Notes under the pieces: generated by a model
Seen by the model: only the letters and a program-made list of their open reading frames with translations
Databases searched by the model: none
What the model was told of the DNA's origin: nothing
Assembly: GCA_026416125.1 (NCBI GenBank)
Contig: JAOAFT010000004.1
Coordinates: forward strand, 1-64,000
DNA length: 64,000 nt
Direction: 5' to 3'
DNA from: Bacteroidota bacterium
GTDB taxonomy: Bacteria; Bacteroidota; Ignavibacteria; UBA10030
Program-made: the position numbers and the translations under genes
Shown: piece after piece, positions 10,190 through 20,149 of the stretch
Layout of the letters: each line of letters starts with the position of its first letter
Position numbering within the stretch: position 1 is the stretch's first letter

Positions 10190-12832
10190 TCAAGGGGTCA
10201 CATTTAGCTGAAGAGATTCATTGTGAATACGAAGATCTTCCAAAATTCTTTCTCGTATTCTCATCTTTCTCTCTTCACTGAATACTTTCTCACCGTGGTC
10301 ATCAAGTATGTAGAACGTATCAACAACGCCATCGAGACGTGTTGCAATTTTAGCAAATTGTATTGTACACCCAAGAGTTGCAAGTGTGCGCGTGACTGTG
10401 TACAAAAAACCAATTGTATCTGGTCCATAGACATCTACTATAGTGTAACGTGGGTGTTCTGAAAATTGTACGTCAACTTTATGGACAACAGTCTTGCTTC
10501 GCTGAAGGTGCCGTTTCCACCGTTGTTTACACACCTCCAATCGTTCATCAACATTCAGTGAATGCTTAAAAAGACTTTGGGTGTCTGTCAGAATACGGTG
10601 AAGGACTTCCTCAGTAAGAATAGTTCTTGTTGTGAAATCAATCACTCGAAATTTATCAATGACACGCCCATCTGTCCGAGTAAAAATCTGTGCATCGAGA
10701 ATATTCGCGTCGTTTATTGCTAAAATAGCACAGAGGCTTGAGAGCAATCCCGGTGCGTCATTTGCAAAGAATGTAATTTCTGTCCAATGTTCCTTTTGCA
10801 ACCATGTTACTTGAATAGATTCAAGATGTTCAAGAGTCTTGATGTGTACCGTAATTTCGTCTGCTGTAAACGCTTTGACATACTCAGGCGATTGTACTGA
10901 TGACAGATGATACTCAACAACTTCTCGTGAGAATTCTTTTGCAAGCTTTCGTAGAATCACTTGCTTTGTAGCGTGGCGTTCCTTCCGTTTAAATTCCTGG
11001 AGTTGCTCAAGTGACCATCGTTCTTCGAGGTACTGCACAGTCTGTGCATAGAGTGTTTCGAGAAGTCCTTTCTTCCAATTTGTTAGAACCGAGGGATTGA
11101 CTGCGGATAAATCGGCACTGGTCAATACATAGAGATACTTTAGCTTGTCAATTGTACCAACGAGTGCTGCGAAGGAAGCAATTGTTTGTGGATCATCGAT
11201 ATTTCTTCGAAATGCAACTTGCTCCATTGCAAGATGGTGGCGTACCAAAAATGCAACATCATCTACGATGTCATGAAAACCAAGGCGGTGAAGTACGCGC
11301 TTTGCAATGGTACTTCCAACTCCATCGTGTTTAGAAAGATTGAGGGGTTTAGCAATATCGTGGAACAGACAGGCAAAGATAAGAATATCTTTCCGTGGTA
11401 GCTCACGGCACACACTTCCTACCGGTGATTGTTCGTTTTGTACTTCCTCAGCGTACTGAATAACACGAAGTGTATGCTCATCAACTGTGTAAACGTGGTA
11501 CTGACTATGTTGATAGAATGCTCGTACTTTTTTCCATTCAGGAATCCACCGTTCCAGGAGTCCTAGTGTTGAAAGTACACGGAGTGTTGTACTTACTCCA
11601 TTTGGATTGTTAAAAATTTGGTGTAGTAGAGTTGTTTCTTCATCAGAGTATGTTGGACGAATCGAGGGTGCTAATCGGGAGAGTGTATCTTCTAACTGAA
11701 ATGAGAAACGTACACCATACTTACAGAGGTACCATGCACCTTGGAGGATGGTACTTGGTGTTAACTTCTTCGTTTTTGAATACAAGGTATCAGATTGTAC
11801 ATAATACGTGTCATCGAGGATAAACACTCGTGATGTTTTTTTCTCTTCAACCCATTCCTCGAAAGCCCAACGAAAGAGTCGTTCCGTGAAATGTTCAATC
11901 GATCGTGCTGCTGTATAGTATTCCTGCATCACTGTTTCCACAATAGATTTTTTCCCTTTCGAGTTACGATGTAACGCGTTTGCTACTGACTGTTGGAACG
12001 AGAAATCCAATGTATCATGGAGTGAACCTGCCTGTAGGTGCATTTCGTTCCGCATTCGAAGTATGAAGTCGTAGGATGTCCGTACCTCCTGCACCATGGA
12101 TTTAGGAAAAAGTTGGATAACTGCAGGAGTAGCAAAGAGTTCCTCAAGTGCATTTTTTCTTCTCGGTGTGAGAATTTCGCAGAAGCCAAGCGCATACATT
12201 AACCATAATGCAGAATGAATATCACGCAGTCCTCCGGCACTATTCTTTACATTTGGTTCAAGTAATTGTGATGCATAACCATACTTTCGGAGACGAGCTT
12301 CACGCGCACGAGCAATTCTCCTTACCATTGCTTTTGGAGATTGACTTTGTACGTAGAGCCGCATTTGCTTTTGAAAATGTCCAAAAACAAGAGCATTACC
12401 ACACACAAACCGCCCTTCCAATAACGACATTGCAGGTTCATCTACTTTTTTTGCAATCCGAATGCATTCCTCGACCGTGCGAAAACTGTGCCCAATACTG
12501 ATGCCGAGTGTAAGAAGGTTGTGAAGAACTTGCTTAGCACCATCAGCAACTCGGTGTTTTCCATCAATGTCGTCAACTAAAAAAACTACATCAATATCGG
12601 AACCGAAATTTATTTCTCGACGTCCATACCCACCTGTTGCTATAATTGCCAACGATTCCCCTTGTTCATGCGGCAGCTGACTGAATACCCTATGCAATAC
12701 TTCATCAGCGCTTTCTGCAAGGAGTGATGAAACTCTGATTCCACCAGCACCCCGACGATGAAGTTCAATGCACCGTTGGCGGCGCTTTTCAAACAATTGT
12801 TTCCAGTCATTAAAACCTTTTTGCTCACTCAT
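10190..12832 (-). CDS. glnD: [Protein-PII] uridylyltransferase / uridylyl-removing enzyme
   Basis: An 880-residue GlnD. It adds UMP to PII when glutamine is low and removes it when glutamine is high. Domains in order: nucleotidyltransferase with GGYGRREINFGSDIDVV near residues 68-83; the GlnD linker region (NVKNSAGGLRDIHSALWL near 195); an HD phosphohydrolase domain with CLFHDIAKPLN near 490; and two C-terminal ACT domains beginning near 705 (FFANDAPGLLSSLCAIL) and 812 (VYGPDTIGFLYTVTRTLA), which sense glutamine. All catalytic signatures are present and the length is normal. Its start overlaps the amidotransferase stop by four bases, so it is the last gene of an mgtE-unknown-amidotransferase-glnD operon. 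No clear terminator follows. Confidence 0.96.
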   Translation of the reverse strand: MSEQKGFNDWKQLFEKRRQRCIELHRRGAGGIRVSSLLAESADEVLHRVFSQLPHEQGESLAIIATGGYGRREINFGSDIDVVFLVDDIDGKHRVADGAKQVLHNLLTLGISIGHSFRTVEECIRIAKKVDEPAMSLLEGRFVCGNALVFGHFQKQMRLYVQSQSPKAMVRRIARAREARLRKYGYASQLLEPNVKNSAGGLRDIHSALWLMYALGFCEILTPRRKNALEELFATPAVIQLFPKSMVQEVRTSYDFILRMRNEMHLQAGSLHDTLDFSFQQSVANALHRNSKGKKSIVETVMQEYYTAARSIEHFTERLFRWAFEEWVEEKKTSRVFILDDTYYVQSDTLYSKTKKLTPSTILQGAWYLCKYGVRFSFQLEDTLSRLAPSIRPTYSDEETTLLHQIFNNPNGVSTTLRVLSTLGLLERWIPEWKKVRAFYQHSQYHVYTVDEHTLRVIQYAEEVQNEQSPVGSVCRELPRKDILIFACLFHDIAKPLNLSKHDGVGSTIAKRVLHRLGFHDIVDDVAFLVRHHLAMEQVAFRRNIDDPQTIASFAALVGTIDKLKYLYVLTSADLSAVNPSVLTNWKKGLLETLYAQTVQYLEERWSLEQLQEFKRKERHATKQVILRKLAKEFSREVVEYHLSSVQSPEYVKAFTADEITVHIKTLEHLESIQVTWLQKEHWTEITFFANDAPGLLSSLCAILAINDANILDAQIFTRTDGRVIDKFRVIDFTTRTILTEEVLHRILTDTQSLFKHSLNVDERLEVCKQRWKRHLQRSKTVVHKVDVQFSEHPRYTIVDVYGPDTIGFLYTVTRTLATLGCTIQFAKIATRLDGVVDTFYILDDHGEKVFSEERKMRIRERILEDLRIHNESLQLNVTP

Positions 12833-13548
12833 TCTGTAGTGTCTCCTGCGAAAAGGTACTCCAAGACTATGTTCATGAGTGCATTGGCAGTTTCGTACTG
12901 TAGGTGAGGTGTCGCAAGAATACTCCTCTCAGATTGTATGAATAGTCCATCTTTAATCTCCCCTTTACAATGTTTAAGAAGTTGTCGCACTGCAGCTGGT
13001 GTAACTTCAAGGTGAAATTGAAGTGCGAGTACCTTGTTCCGGACAATAAATGCTTGGTGCTCACAGGCACGGGACGAGGCAAAATGCACTGCACCATCAG
13101 GAATATCAAAAGTCTCACCATGCCAATGGAAAGCAGTAAACAGTTTCGGTAATTGCCGAAGAAACAGGTGTTTATTGTTTCGCACCGATACAGGAAACCA
13201 CCCAATCTCTTGTACTCTGTTCCGTCGAACTTTTGCACCAAGTGATGATGCAATCAATTGTGCACCCAGGCAAATCCCGAGCGTTGGCTTATTGCTTTCA
13301 ATTACCTCATGCACAAATCGTTTCTCCTCTTTAAGCCACGGGTATCGCTGCTCGTCGTTTACACTCATGGGTCCACCAAGGATAATCAGAGCTTCAACGT
13401 TTTCAACAGATGGTAATGTATAGTCATCAAAAAAACGAACATAACTTAAACTGTACCCATGTGTGCGTAACCATGGTTCAATAGATCCCAATCCTTCGAA
13501 AGGTACATGCTGGAGTATTACTGCTCGACGTTTTCTCATACTTCTCAC
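12829..13548 (-). CDS. Class I glutamine amidotransferase family protein
   Basis: A 239-residue stand-alone class I amidotransferase of the GuaA-like GATase1 group (COG0518 type). The catalytic triad is visible: Cys93 in GICLGAQ, and His179 and Glu181 in QFHLEV. The ILGGPMSVND stretch near residue 57 forms the usual oxyanion region. It lacks the ATP-pyrophosphatase and dimerisation domains of GMP synthase, so it is not GuaA. Members of this group hydrolyse glutamine or gamma-glutamyl compounds, but the acceptor here is unknown. It overlaps both neighbours by four bases, coupling it to the unknown conserved protein upstream and glnD downstream. The glnD link suggests, as inference, a role in glutamine or nitrogen metabolism. 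Confidence 0.85.
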   Translation of the reverse strand: MRSMRKRRAVILQHVPFEGLGSIEPWLRTHGYSLSYVRFFDDYTLPSVENVEALIILGGPMSVNDEQRYPWLKEEKRFVHEVIESNKPTLGICLGAQLIASSLGAKVRRNRVQEIGWFPVSVRNNKHLFLRQLPKLFTAFHWHGETFDIPDGAVHFASSRACEHQAFIVRNKVLALQFHLEVTPAAVRQLLKHCKGEIKDGLFIQSERSILATPHLQYETANALMNIVLEYLFAGDTTE

Positions 13549-14309
13549 ACTTGAAATAGTGGTTCGTTCATAACTTCGTCGAGAAGAGCGTGAGCTTTTT
13601 CTTCCTGAGCTTCATCGCCATCGATCGCTAACCAGATTGACCCTTCAGCACCACTTACACCACCACCACCAATGAGTTCAACATGGGCCCCTGTGAGTAT
13701 ATGCAAAGCATCGAGTTCGGTGAAAACTTCACCTGGCATTGGCATAATACGTGGTCCTGTACTTTGTGCCGTGTTGATACGCTGTGCAATATCATCGATA
13801 GAACCGTAAACTCGCTTTTCTAAACCAACCGGGAGAATGAGACGAACACGACGACCAATCACTGCAGGAATAATTGCAGCTGTTGTTCCCCCTTTAGGAT
13901 GTTCAATAAAAACACCGGCTCGCCTGTTTGCGATATCAAGAATATTGGCACCCTTAAGAATAACATCCCCCTGTTCAAGATCATCCACAATATCGAAAAT
14001 CGTCTTTCCCTTTAACCAGTTCCCTCGACGAATGACAACATCGCCCAGGAATTCACTATCACTACCTCCCTGTCCACCTGATAGCTGCAGGGTTGGTGGA
14101 AGCGTTATACCTCGAAAGAACCTTTTTCTATCAAAACCCTCACGCTGACCAAGCGTTGCCAAAATCTCTTCTGCGATGTACGCATTCGTTGTACCGGCAA
14201 TGATAACGACTGTCCGCTGCTGTAGTGCTTGACGTAGAAATGGGTGCAGAAGAATACCTTTTGCAATAAGCCGTTTGCATGCAGACGGTGTTAGTACACA
14301 TTGTATCAT
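13545..14309 (-). CDS. Conserved protein of unknown function
   Basis: A 254-residue soluble protein whose function I do not recognise. Near the N-terminus, RTVVIIAGTTNAYIAEEIL looks like a Rossmann-type beta-Gly-helix start. The middle reads DVILKGANILDIANRRAGVFIEHPKGGTTAAIIPAVIGRRVRLILPVGLEKRV. The KGAN-D pattern recalls the effector-binding (ISOCOT, DeoR/RpiA-like) fold, which would suggest a small phosphorylated ligand; this is a tentative inference. The C-terminal third is glycine-rich (ELIGGGGVSGAEGSIWLAIDG). I recall similar proteins in archaea and other bacteria without function. There is an ideal GGAGATACAT before the ATG. It starts 20 bases after mgtE and overlaps the amidotransferase start. 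Confidence 0.8.
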   Translation of the reverse strand: MIQCVLTPSACKRLIAKGILLHPFLRQALQQRTVVIIAGTTNAYIAEEILATLGQREGFDRKRFFRGITLPPTLQLSGGQGGSDSEFLGDVVIRRGNWLKGKTIFDIVDDLEQGDVILKGANILDIANRRAGVFIEHPKGGTTAAIIPAVIGRRVRLILPVGLEKRVYGSIDDIAQRINTAQSTGPRIMPMPGEVFTELDALHILTGAHVELIGGGGVSGAEGSIWLAIDGDEAQEEKAHALLDEVMNEPLFQV

Positions 14310-14329
14310 ATGTATCTCCTTCTCTGTAT

Positions 14330-15709
14330 TTACAATAGAGTTCCTTGTAGAATAATTGAAGCAACAGTAAAGTAAATTACTAATCCAGTCACATCAACTA
14401 ATGTTGCAACGAACGGTGCAGAAGACGAAGCCGGATCAAAACCTAATCGTCTGAGTATAAACGGAAGCATCGAACCCGCTAGTGTTCCCCACATCACCAC
14501 CCCGATAAGTGAGAATCCTACCGTCAATGCAATGAGTATCCAATGAGGTCCATAGATGTTGGTAAACAGTGTCCACAAAGCAATGCGAAGAAATCCGATT
14601 GTACCGAGCGTTGCGCCGAGTAATAGCCCGGAAAGAATCTCGCGCCTCATTACAAACCACCAATCACGAAGTGTGATTTCTTGGAGAGCCATCGCACGAA
14701 TGATCAATGTTGCTGCCTGAGAACCAGAATTCCCACCACTGGAGATGATGAGTGGGACAAACAGTGCAAGTACTACAGCCCGCGCAATCTCTTCTTCAAA
14801 GTACCCCATTGCTGTCGCTGTAAGCATTTCGCTCAAGAAAAGTACAACGAGCCACCCAGCTCTCTTCCGAACGAGCTCCAAAACAGGCGTTCTGGCATAC
14901 GGATACTCGAGTGATTCCAATCCACCAAACCGTTGAATATCCTGCGTATCGATTTCTTCGACTATATCAAGCACATCGTCCACGGTAACAATACCTAGGA
15001 GTATTCCTTCGCTACTCACAACGGGTAATGATGAACGGTCATATTGTTTAAACATTTGGACAGCGCTCTCTTTTGTATCAGTTGCCTTCAATACCAAGAA
15101 ATTACCATCCATAAGTTCTTCAACTCGTATTGAAGGTTCCGCAATGAGAATTTCTTTTAAGCGAATATCATCAAGGAGTTTACCCTTATGATCAATAACG
15201 TAGATGTACTCTAGATCCTCAATATCTCGGGCTCGATTACGGATGTACCCCATTACATCATCTACTGTCCACTCCTTTTGAACAGCAATGTATTCAGGTG
15301 TCATCAAGCGACAGAGAGAGTCTGGTGGGTAGCCGAGGAGTGTTCTAGCAACTGCACGTTCTTCTGGGGAGAGAAGTTCAATGAGTTGTTTAACCACGGT
15401 ACTCGGAAGTTCTTCCAAGAACGCTGTTCGATCATCAGGCGACATTTCATCAAGAATAGAAGCAACTGTCTCTTGTCCTAGTGTTTTAAGCAATGATTTT
15501 TGAATATCGTGATCCAAGTATTCGAAGGTCTCTGCAGCTTTCTCTTTTGCAAGGAGACGGAAAACAATTGCCCGATCAAGTTCATCAAGTTCACTTACTG
15601 CTTCTGCCAAATCACTTGGGTGCCAATCTTCAAAAACGTTCCGAAGAGTGGCAAAATCACGTGCTTCTATCAGCTCCTTTATTTCCGGTAAGATTGCTTT
15701 ACCAAGCAT
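14330..15709 (-). CDS. mgtE: Magnesium transporter MgtE
   Basis: A protein of about 459 residues with the full MgtE layout. The N-terminal domain of helical repeats contains LSPEERAVARTLLGYPPDS. A pair of CBS domains follows (YIYVIDHKGKLLDDIRLKEIL and SSLPVVSSEGILLGIVTVDDVLDIVEEID). The membrane domain has five helices, with the pore signature FVPLIISSGGNSGSQAATLIIRAMAL and FDPASSSAPFVATLVDVTGLVIYF. Cytoplasmic Mg2+ bound by the N and CBS domains closes the channel. I prefer the ATG at 15709 because AAGG lies about seven bases upstream; an in-frame ATG at 15724 has no such site. It heads the operon that ends with glnD. No M-box riboswitch was recognised upstream. Confidence 0.95.
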   Translation of the reverse strand: MLGKAILPEIKELIEARDFATLRNVFEDWHPSDLAEAVSELDELDRAIVFRLLAKEKAAETFEYLDHDIQKSLLKTLGQETVASILDEMSPDDRTAFLEELPSTVVKQLIELLSPEERAVARTLLGYPPDSLCRLMTPEYIAVQKEWTVDDVMGYIRNRARDIEDLEYIYVIDHKGKLLDDIRLKEILIAEPSIRVEELMDGNFLVLKATDTKESAVQMFKQYDRSSLPVVSSEGILLGIVTVDDVLDIVEEIDTQDIQRFGGLESLEYPYARTPVLELVRKRAGWLVVLFLSEMLTATAMGYFEEEIARAVVLALFVPLIISSGGNSGSQAATLIIRAMALQEITLRDWWFVMRREILSGLLLGATLGTIGFLRIALWTLFTNIYGPHWILIALTVGFSLIGVVMWGTLAGSMLPFILRRLGFDPASSSAPFVATLVDVTGLVIYFTVASIILQGTLL

Positions 15710-15836
15710 ATCCCATCCTTTCATGTTACAGCAACTATGTCGATACTACCAATATACAAACTTTTTTAAGACGCATGTATTTCTTTCATACCTTCCTGAG
15801 AAGCAACAACACTAATAAACTATTTTAAATTAGAAA

Positions 15837-16556
15837 TTATTGTTCCAGCGCATTGAGTAGAAATCGCACCCACGGGGTAATCTCTCGGTATGTACGTACA
15901 ACATCATCGAGGAAGGAACGCTGAAAACACCGTTCGTGTTGGAGTGCGACACCGATATAGAATTGTTTCATTTTAATCCACTCAGCGAGTGGGTGATTTT
16001 CATTGTACCCCAGTGGCATACGTTTCAACGACTCTCCTTCCGGTGGAAGGTATTTTTTCTTAAACTTGAGAGCTGTAATGATTGCTTCAAATTCTTCTGT
16101 CTTCGTTGCAATTGCACGACGAATAGCACGGAGTTGAGTGGAATCAGGAATATAGATGCCACCTCCTATGTACACCTCCCCTGGTTCAATGTGGAGGTAG
16201 TACCCAAGACCAGTAGTACCCTTTTGTTTCCCACGAACCACAAAATGTGCAGCAATATGTGTTTTATAGGGTTGCTTGTTTTCACTAAATCTAACATCAC
16301 GATTAACACGAAACAAAGACCGTCGTGGATCAACATCAAATTCAGGGGCAAATTCTGCAAAGTGCGGTTGGAGTGCTACTATCAATGATTGCATTGGTAC
16401 TTTTACCAACGACTCGTACTCTGACCGGTGTGCAGAAAACCACTCACGAGTATTGTGACGTTTGAGCTGCCGAAGGAACCGAATCCCTTCTTCTGGAAAT
16501 CCCTCGAACGGTGGGTAACTTTCAATTTCAAGTGCAGGGAGTCGAAGCTTACTCAT
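15837..16556 (-). CDS. DUF2461 / TIGR02453 family protein
   Basis: A 239-residue soluble protein of the DUF2461 family, whose function is unknown. Family features are the N-terminal FPEEGIRFLRQLKRHNTREWFSAHRSEYE, the DPRRSLFRVNRDVRFSENKQPYKTHIAAHF block, and the GLGYYLHIEPGEVYIGGGIY strand pair. Homologues are frequent in Bacteroidota and Actinobacteria. The start overlaps the murQ stop by eight bases, making it the last gene of the mnmE-mnmG-rsmG-murQ run. The 112 bases after its upstream neighbour mgtE show no terminator that I can see. Confidence 0.9.
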   Translation of the reverse strand: MSKLRLPALEIESYPPFEGFPEEGIRFLRQLKRHNTREWFSAHRSEYESLVKVPMQSLIVALQPHFAEFAPEFDVDPRRSLFRVNRDVRFSENKQPYKTHIAAHFVVRGKQKGTTGLGYYLHIEPGEVYIGGGIYIPDSTQLRAIRRAIATKTEEFEAIITALKFKKKYLPPEGESLKRMPLGYNENHPLAEWIKMKQFYIGVALQHERCFQRSFLDDVVRTYREITPWVRFLLNALEQ

Positions 16557-17493
16557 TGCGCAATGCTAATCGTACAAATCCATTGACTCGTTGAAGACGC
16601 TGTTGTGCTTCTTCTCGAGTAACTCCAAGTTTTGCCATCACAATAGCTGTTTTAACATGGTAGCCAGCTTGTTCAAGTATATTTGCAGCACAATCATACG
16701 ATAGTCCCGTACTGATCATTACTATTCGCTTTGCCCGTTCACGAAGTTTATTGTTTGTCATTTGCAAATCTATCATCATGTTCTCATAAACTTTTCCAAG
16801 ACGAATCATCGACGCGGTTGACAGCATATTGAGCACCATTTTTTGTGCAGTCCCCGATTTCATCCTCGTCGACCCCATAACGACCTCTGGTCCCACTTCT
16901 GGACAAATCGCAACATCAATGGCTGAAGCCAATTCTCGAAATTCGTCTTCATCTAATTTTGATCGTGGATTTGTTGTTACAAGAATTGTTTTAGCCCCCT
17001 GTTTCTTTGCCTGAATTACAGCAGCACAAACGAAGGGGGTTCGAAGACTTGCAGCAATACCACAGACAACGTCCTTCGAACTTACATTCTTCTGTTGAAT
17101 AATGGCGGTACCTTCCTCAACTCGATCTTCAGCACCCTCGATAGCACGAAACATTGCTTCATCGCCACCTGCAATAATCCCCTGAACCATTGATGGATCA
17201 ATACCAAACGTAGGTGGGCATTCTACAGCATCAAGCACTCCAAGCCGGCCACTTGTGCCAGCTCCAACATAGAGTAAGCGACCACCGGCATGTAACGCTT
17301 CGACAATGAGTTCAACAGCGTTTGCAATTGCTGGAAGTTCACGTGCAACTGCACTCGCTACTTTGGTATCTTCGGCATTGATGATTCGAAGAATTTCTTC
17401 AACCGGTGCACAGTCTATCTGCATACTTGCCGGATTTCGTTGCTCAGTTAGCAACCCGTTAAGTTGTTTAAAGAGATCCCTCTCTTCTACCAT
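16549..17493 (-). CDS. murQ: N-acetylmuramic acid 6-phosphate etherase
   Basis: A 314-residue MurQ, which cleaves the lactyl ether of MurNAc-6-phosphate during peptidoglycan recycling. The family start TEQRNPASMQIDCAPVEEILRIINAEDTKVASAV is present. The SIS domain shows GGRLLYVGAGTSGRLGVLDAVECPPTFG, and the catalytic-region GGDEAMFRAIEGAEDR follows. MKSGTAQKMVLNMLSTASMIRLGKVYENMMIDL is also typical. The ATG at 17493 follows GGTGA; a longer in-frame ORF reaches back into rsmG but would add residues absent from the family. It begins four bases after the rsmG stop. Confidence 0.95.
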   Translation of the reverse strand: MVEERDLFKQLNGLLTEQRNPASMQIDCAPVEEILRIINAEDTKVASAVARELPAIANAVELIVEALHAGGRLLYVGAGTSGRLGVLDAVECPPTFGIDPSMVQGIIAGGDEAMFRAIEGAEDRVEEGTAIIQQKNVSSKDVVCGIAASLRTPFVCAAVIQAKKQGAKTILVTTNPRSKLDEDEFRELASAIDVAICPEVGPEVVMGSTRMKSGTAQKMVLNMLSTASMIRLGKVYENMMIDLQMTNNKLRERAKRIVMISTGLSYDCAANILEQAGYHVKTAIVMAKLGVTREEAQQRLQRVNGFVRLALRNE

Positions 17494-17497
17494 CGTT

Positions 17498-18205
17498 TCA
17501 CCAATGAATGTAGAGAAGCTTTTTGTTCGCTGCTCGAAGCATCTCACCGCCTTCAAATGTCAATTCATGTTGTTCAATTGAAATGTCTCGATATTTACGC
17601 AATGTTTCAACTATTTCTTTCTCAAGGTTCCCACCTTTAAGTACTAGCAAAGCAGGTGCCCTCGGAATAATCCTTTTATTCTGCGACCTCCATTGCTGCT
17701 CTGCTGTCGTCAAGAGTGGACGCGTCCATCTAACAAGCTCAGTAAGATCAGCAACAGCTCGTGACACACCATATGAATATTGTCCCTTATATTCCGCTTT
17801 CATCGAAAGTTCTTCTGCCCTCGCCCAAATGGCAGTTGCATTCTTAAGTGATAGACGTGCTATCATTTCATTGACAGCATCTACTTTCTTTCTTGTTGCA
17901 TCAATGAGCGTTAATGAGAGATCAGGGCGTAGAATTTTTAGTGGGATACCCGGAAGACCCCCTCCAGTACCAATATCAACAACCTTTGCACCAATTGGAT
18001 AGTCAACGAGTAAAACAAGTGCTGCGGAATGAAGAATGTGGTGCTCCCAAATGTGTTGTTCATCCTTCCTTGAAACAAGATTAATTTTCTTATTCCACTC
18101 GAGGAGGCGCTGTACATACTCGACAAGTTGTTCAAGTTGGCTCGATTCAAGATCGATGTTGTTTTTTCGGAAAATCGATCGTAGCCAAAGGGCTTTTTCG
18201 ATCAT
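17498..18205 (-). CDS. rsmG: 16S rRNA (guanine527-N7)-methyltransferase RsmG
   Basis: A 235-residue SAM-dependent methyltransferase (GidB) that methylates G527 of 16S rRNA. The SAM-binding motif VVDIGTGGGLPGIPLKI lies near residue 80. LTLIDATRKKVDAVNEM and YGVSRAVADLTELVRW further identify RsmG. It follows mnmG in the conserved mnmE-mnmG-rsmG order seen near many origins. A perfect parS sequence occupies the 24-base gap between it and mnmG. In many bacteria soj-spo0J follow directly, but here the next gene is murQ. Confidence 0.96.
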   Translation of the reverse strand: MIEKALWLRSIFRKNNIDLESSQLEQLVEYVQRLLEWNKKINLVSRKDEQHIWEHHILHSAALVLLVDYPIGAKVVDIGTGGGLPGIPLKILRPDLSLTLIDATRKKVDAVNEMIARLSLKNATAIWARAEELSMKAEYKGQYSYGVSRAVADLTELVRWTRPLLTTAEQQWRSQNKRIIPRAPALLVLKGGNLEKEIVETLRKYRDISIEQHELTFEGGEMLRAANKKLLYIHW

Positions 18206-18213
18206 CTCTTTCC

Positions 18214-18229
18214 TGTTTCACGTGAAACA
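18214..18229. promoter_or_regulatory. parS site (perfect)
   Basis: The 16-base palindrome TGTTTCACGTGAAACA is identical to the broadly conserved ParB-binding site. It lies in the short gap between mnmG and rsmG, about 6.6 kb from the dnaA start. It is some 16 kb from the parAB genes. Confidence 0.95.
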
Positions 18230-20149
18230 TCAATTCCGTAAGTATACCATCAATACAGAAACATCTGCCGGGGTAACTCCAATAATTCTCGATGCTTGAC
18301 CTATGGAGCGTGGTTGCACCTTCTTGAGTTTCTCTCTCCCTTCTGCCGAAAGTGACTTTACTTTATCATAGTCAAAACCTTCAGGTATTTCATAGGTTTC
18401 GATTTTTTCAAATCGTTCAATCTCTTCTTGTTGCCTGTCAATATAACCTTCGTACTTAATTTCTATTTCTATCTGTTCAATCACTTCTTTTACAACCCGC
18501 TCCTCCTGATGTTCATAGAGAAATGAAAAATACGGATTCCTGCGAACACTTGGGAGTTGAAGAAGTTCTTTCAGGGCAACTTCTGGTCGTTTAAGGAATC
18601 GCTCTATTTTGTCTCCATCAACCCAATCGTCATGCCCCTTTGTTCGCAAGTAATCATTAATATCTTTAGCTCGAAGCGTTTGAGTCCGGACAGTTTTCAA
18701 TCCATCCGCTATGAGTTCTTCTTTTTTTCGGAGTCGTTCATATGTTGTTGCATCTATAAGCCCCAATGAGTATCCCAGTGGTGTCAAGCGCCGATCAGCA
18801 TTGTCTTGCCGTAGTACTAAACGATGCTCGGCTCTAGAGGTAAACATACGGTATGGTTCATCAATTTCTTTGTTTACAATATCATCAATGAGAACGCCAA
18901 TGTACGCTTCAGAACGTTTGAGTATAATCGGGTCTTCATTTCTAATGTACTTTACTGCATTAATCCCAGCAATAATTCCTTGTGCGGCTGCTTCCTCGTA
19001 TCCCGATGTCCCATTGACCTGTCCAGCATGGAACCATCCACTGATAAGTTTTGATTCAAGTGTCAGTTTTAGTTGGTGCGGTGGGAAAAAGTCATACTCA
19101 ATGGCATATCCAGGTCGAAGCATCGTTACGTTCTCAAGGCCAGGAATAGTTTTTAGTCCTTTCAATTGAACATCGGCAGGAAGGCTTGTAGAAAACCCAT
19201 TAACATACACAACATTTGTATCGTACCCTTCGGGCTCCAAAAATATTTGGTGGCGTTCCTTTTCAGGAAATCGGTCGATTTTTACTTCAATCGATGGGCA
19301 ATAGCGTGGACCTATTCCCTTTATAACCCCAGTGAAAAGCGGTGAAAATTCAAACCCTGTTCTGAGAATTGCGTGGGTTTCAGGATTCGTGTATGTGAGA
19401 TACATCGGAATAAGTTCGTTTGTAATGCGTTCTGTGCGAAACGAAAACGGTTGCGGATCTGGATCACTGTGTTGTATTTCTACCTTTGAAAAATCAATAC
19501 TTCTCCTATCAATACGAGGAGGCGTGCCTGTTTTTAACCGACCACTTGTAAAACCTAATTTCTCTAAATTAAACGTCAACCCCTCAGCAGCTGGTTCGTT
19601 ATATCGTCCACCCACTGTTGCTGTAAGCCCAGTATACATCACACCACGGAGAAATGTCCCTGCACAAAGTACAGCTGCTTTACAATTGATAAGCCCATGG
19701 TTATTTAGGAACAGACCATCGAGTATATATCCTCTTGGGTGTTTTCGTTCTCTCACTGCAATATCTGAAACAATATCTTCTACAATGGTAATTGCTTCCT
19801 GCGTAGAAATATGATCCAATGCAACCTGTGAATACCACTCACGTCCATTTTGACAACGTGGTGACCATACTGCTGGGCCTTTCGATCGATTAAGCATACG
19901 AAATTGAATTCCAGTTGCATCAGCAATAAGCCCCATTTCACCACCAATCGCATCAATTTCCCGAACGAGGTGCCCTTTTGCTGTACCACCTATTGCTGGA
20001 TTGCAGGACATTCTTCCTATTGCATGTTTAGCCATTGTGACAAGTAAGACAGAACACCCCATCCGTGATGCAGCAAGACTTGCCTCTATACCCGCGTGAC
20101 CACCACCAATAACAACAACGTCATAGATTTTTTTGAGTGACTGTTCCAC
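18230..20149 (-). CDS. mnmG: tRNA uridine-5-carboxymethylaminomethyl modification enzyme MnmG (GidA)
   Basis: A 639-residue FAD protein that works with MnmE to modify the wobble uridine of certain tRNAs. The FAD-binding start [22 protein letters not shown], the signature [18 protein letters not shown] and the tetrahydrofolate/tRNA-binding region [25 protein letters not shown] are present, as is the second signature [23 protein letters not shown]. Length is normal. The GTG start at 20149 is embedded in the second parS-like sequence. The gene begins 11 bases after the mnmE stop, and both enzyme subunits are thus made together. Confidence 0.97.
   Translation of the reverse strand: MEQSLKKIYDVVVIGGGHAGIEASLAASRMGCSVLLVTMAKHAIGRMSCNPAIGGTAKGHLVREIDAIGGEMGLIADATGIQFRMLNRSKGPAVWSPRCQNGREWYSQVALDHISTQEAITIVEDIVSDIAVRERKHPRGYILDGLFLNNHGLINCKAAVLCAGTFLRGVMYTGLTATVGGRYNEPAAEGLTFNLEKLGFTSGRLKTGTPPRIDRRSIDFSKVEIQHSDPDPQPFSFRTERITNELIPMYLTYTNPETHAILRTGFEFSPLFTGVIKGIGPRYCPSIEVKIDRFPEKERHQIFLEPEGYDTNVVYVNGFSTSLPADVQLKGLKTIPGLENVTMLRPGYAIEYDFFPPHQLKLTLESKLISGWFHAGQVNGTSGYEEAAAQGIIAGINAVKYIRNEDPIILKRSEAYIGVLIDDIVNKEIDEPYRMFTSRAEHRLVLRQDNADRRLTPLGYSLGLIDATTYERLRKKEELIADGLKTVRTQTLRAKDINDYLRTKGHDDWVDGDKIERFLKRPEVALKELLQLPSVRRNPYFSFLYEHQEERVVKEVIEQIEIEIKYEGYIDRQQEEIERFEKIETYEIPEGFDYDKVKSLSAEGREKLKKVQPRSIGQASRIIGVTPADVSVLMVYLRN

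Noticed and set aside
12829-13548. Amidotransferase gene as guaA (GMP synthase)
   Set aside because: At 239 residues it lacks the ATP-pyrophosphatase and dimerisation domains.
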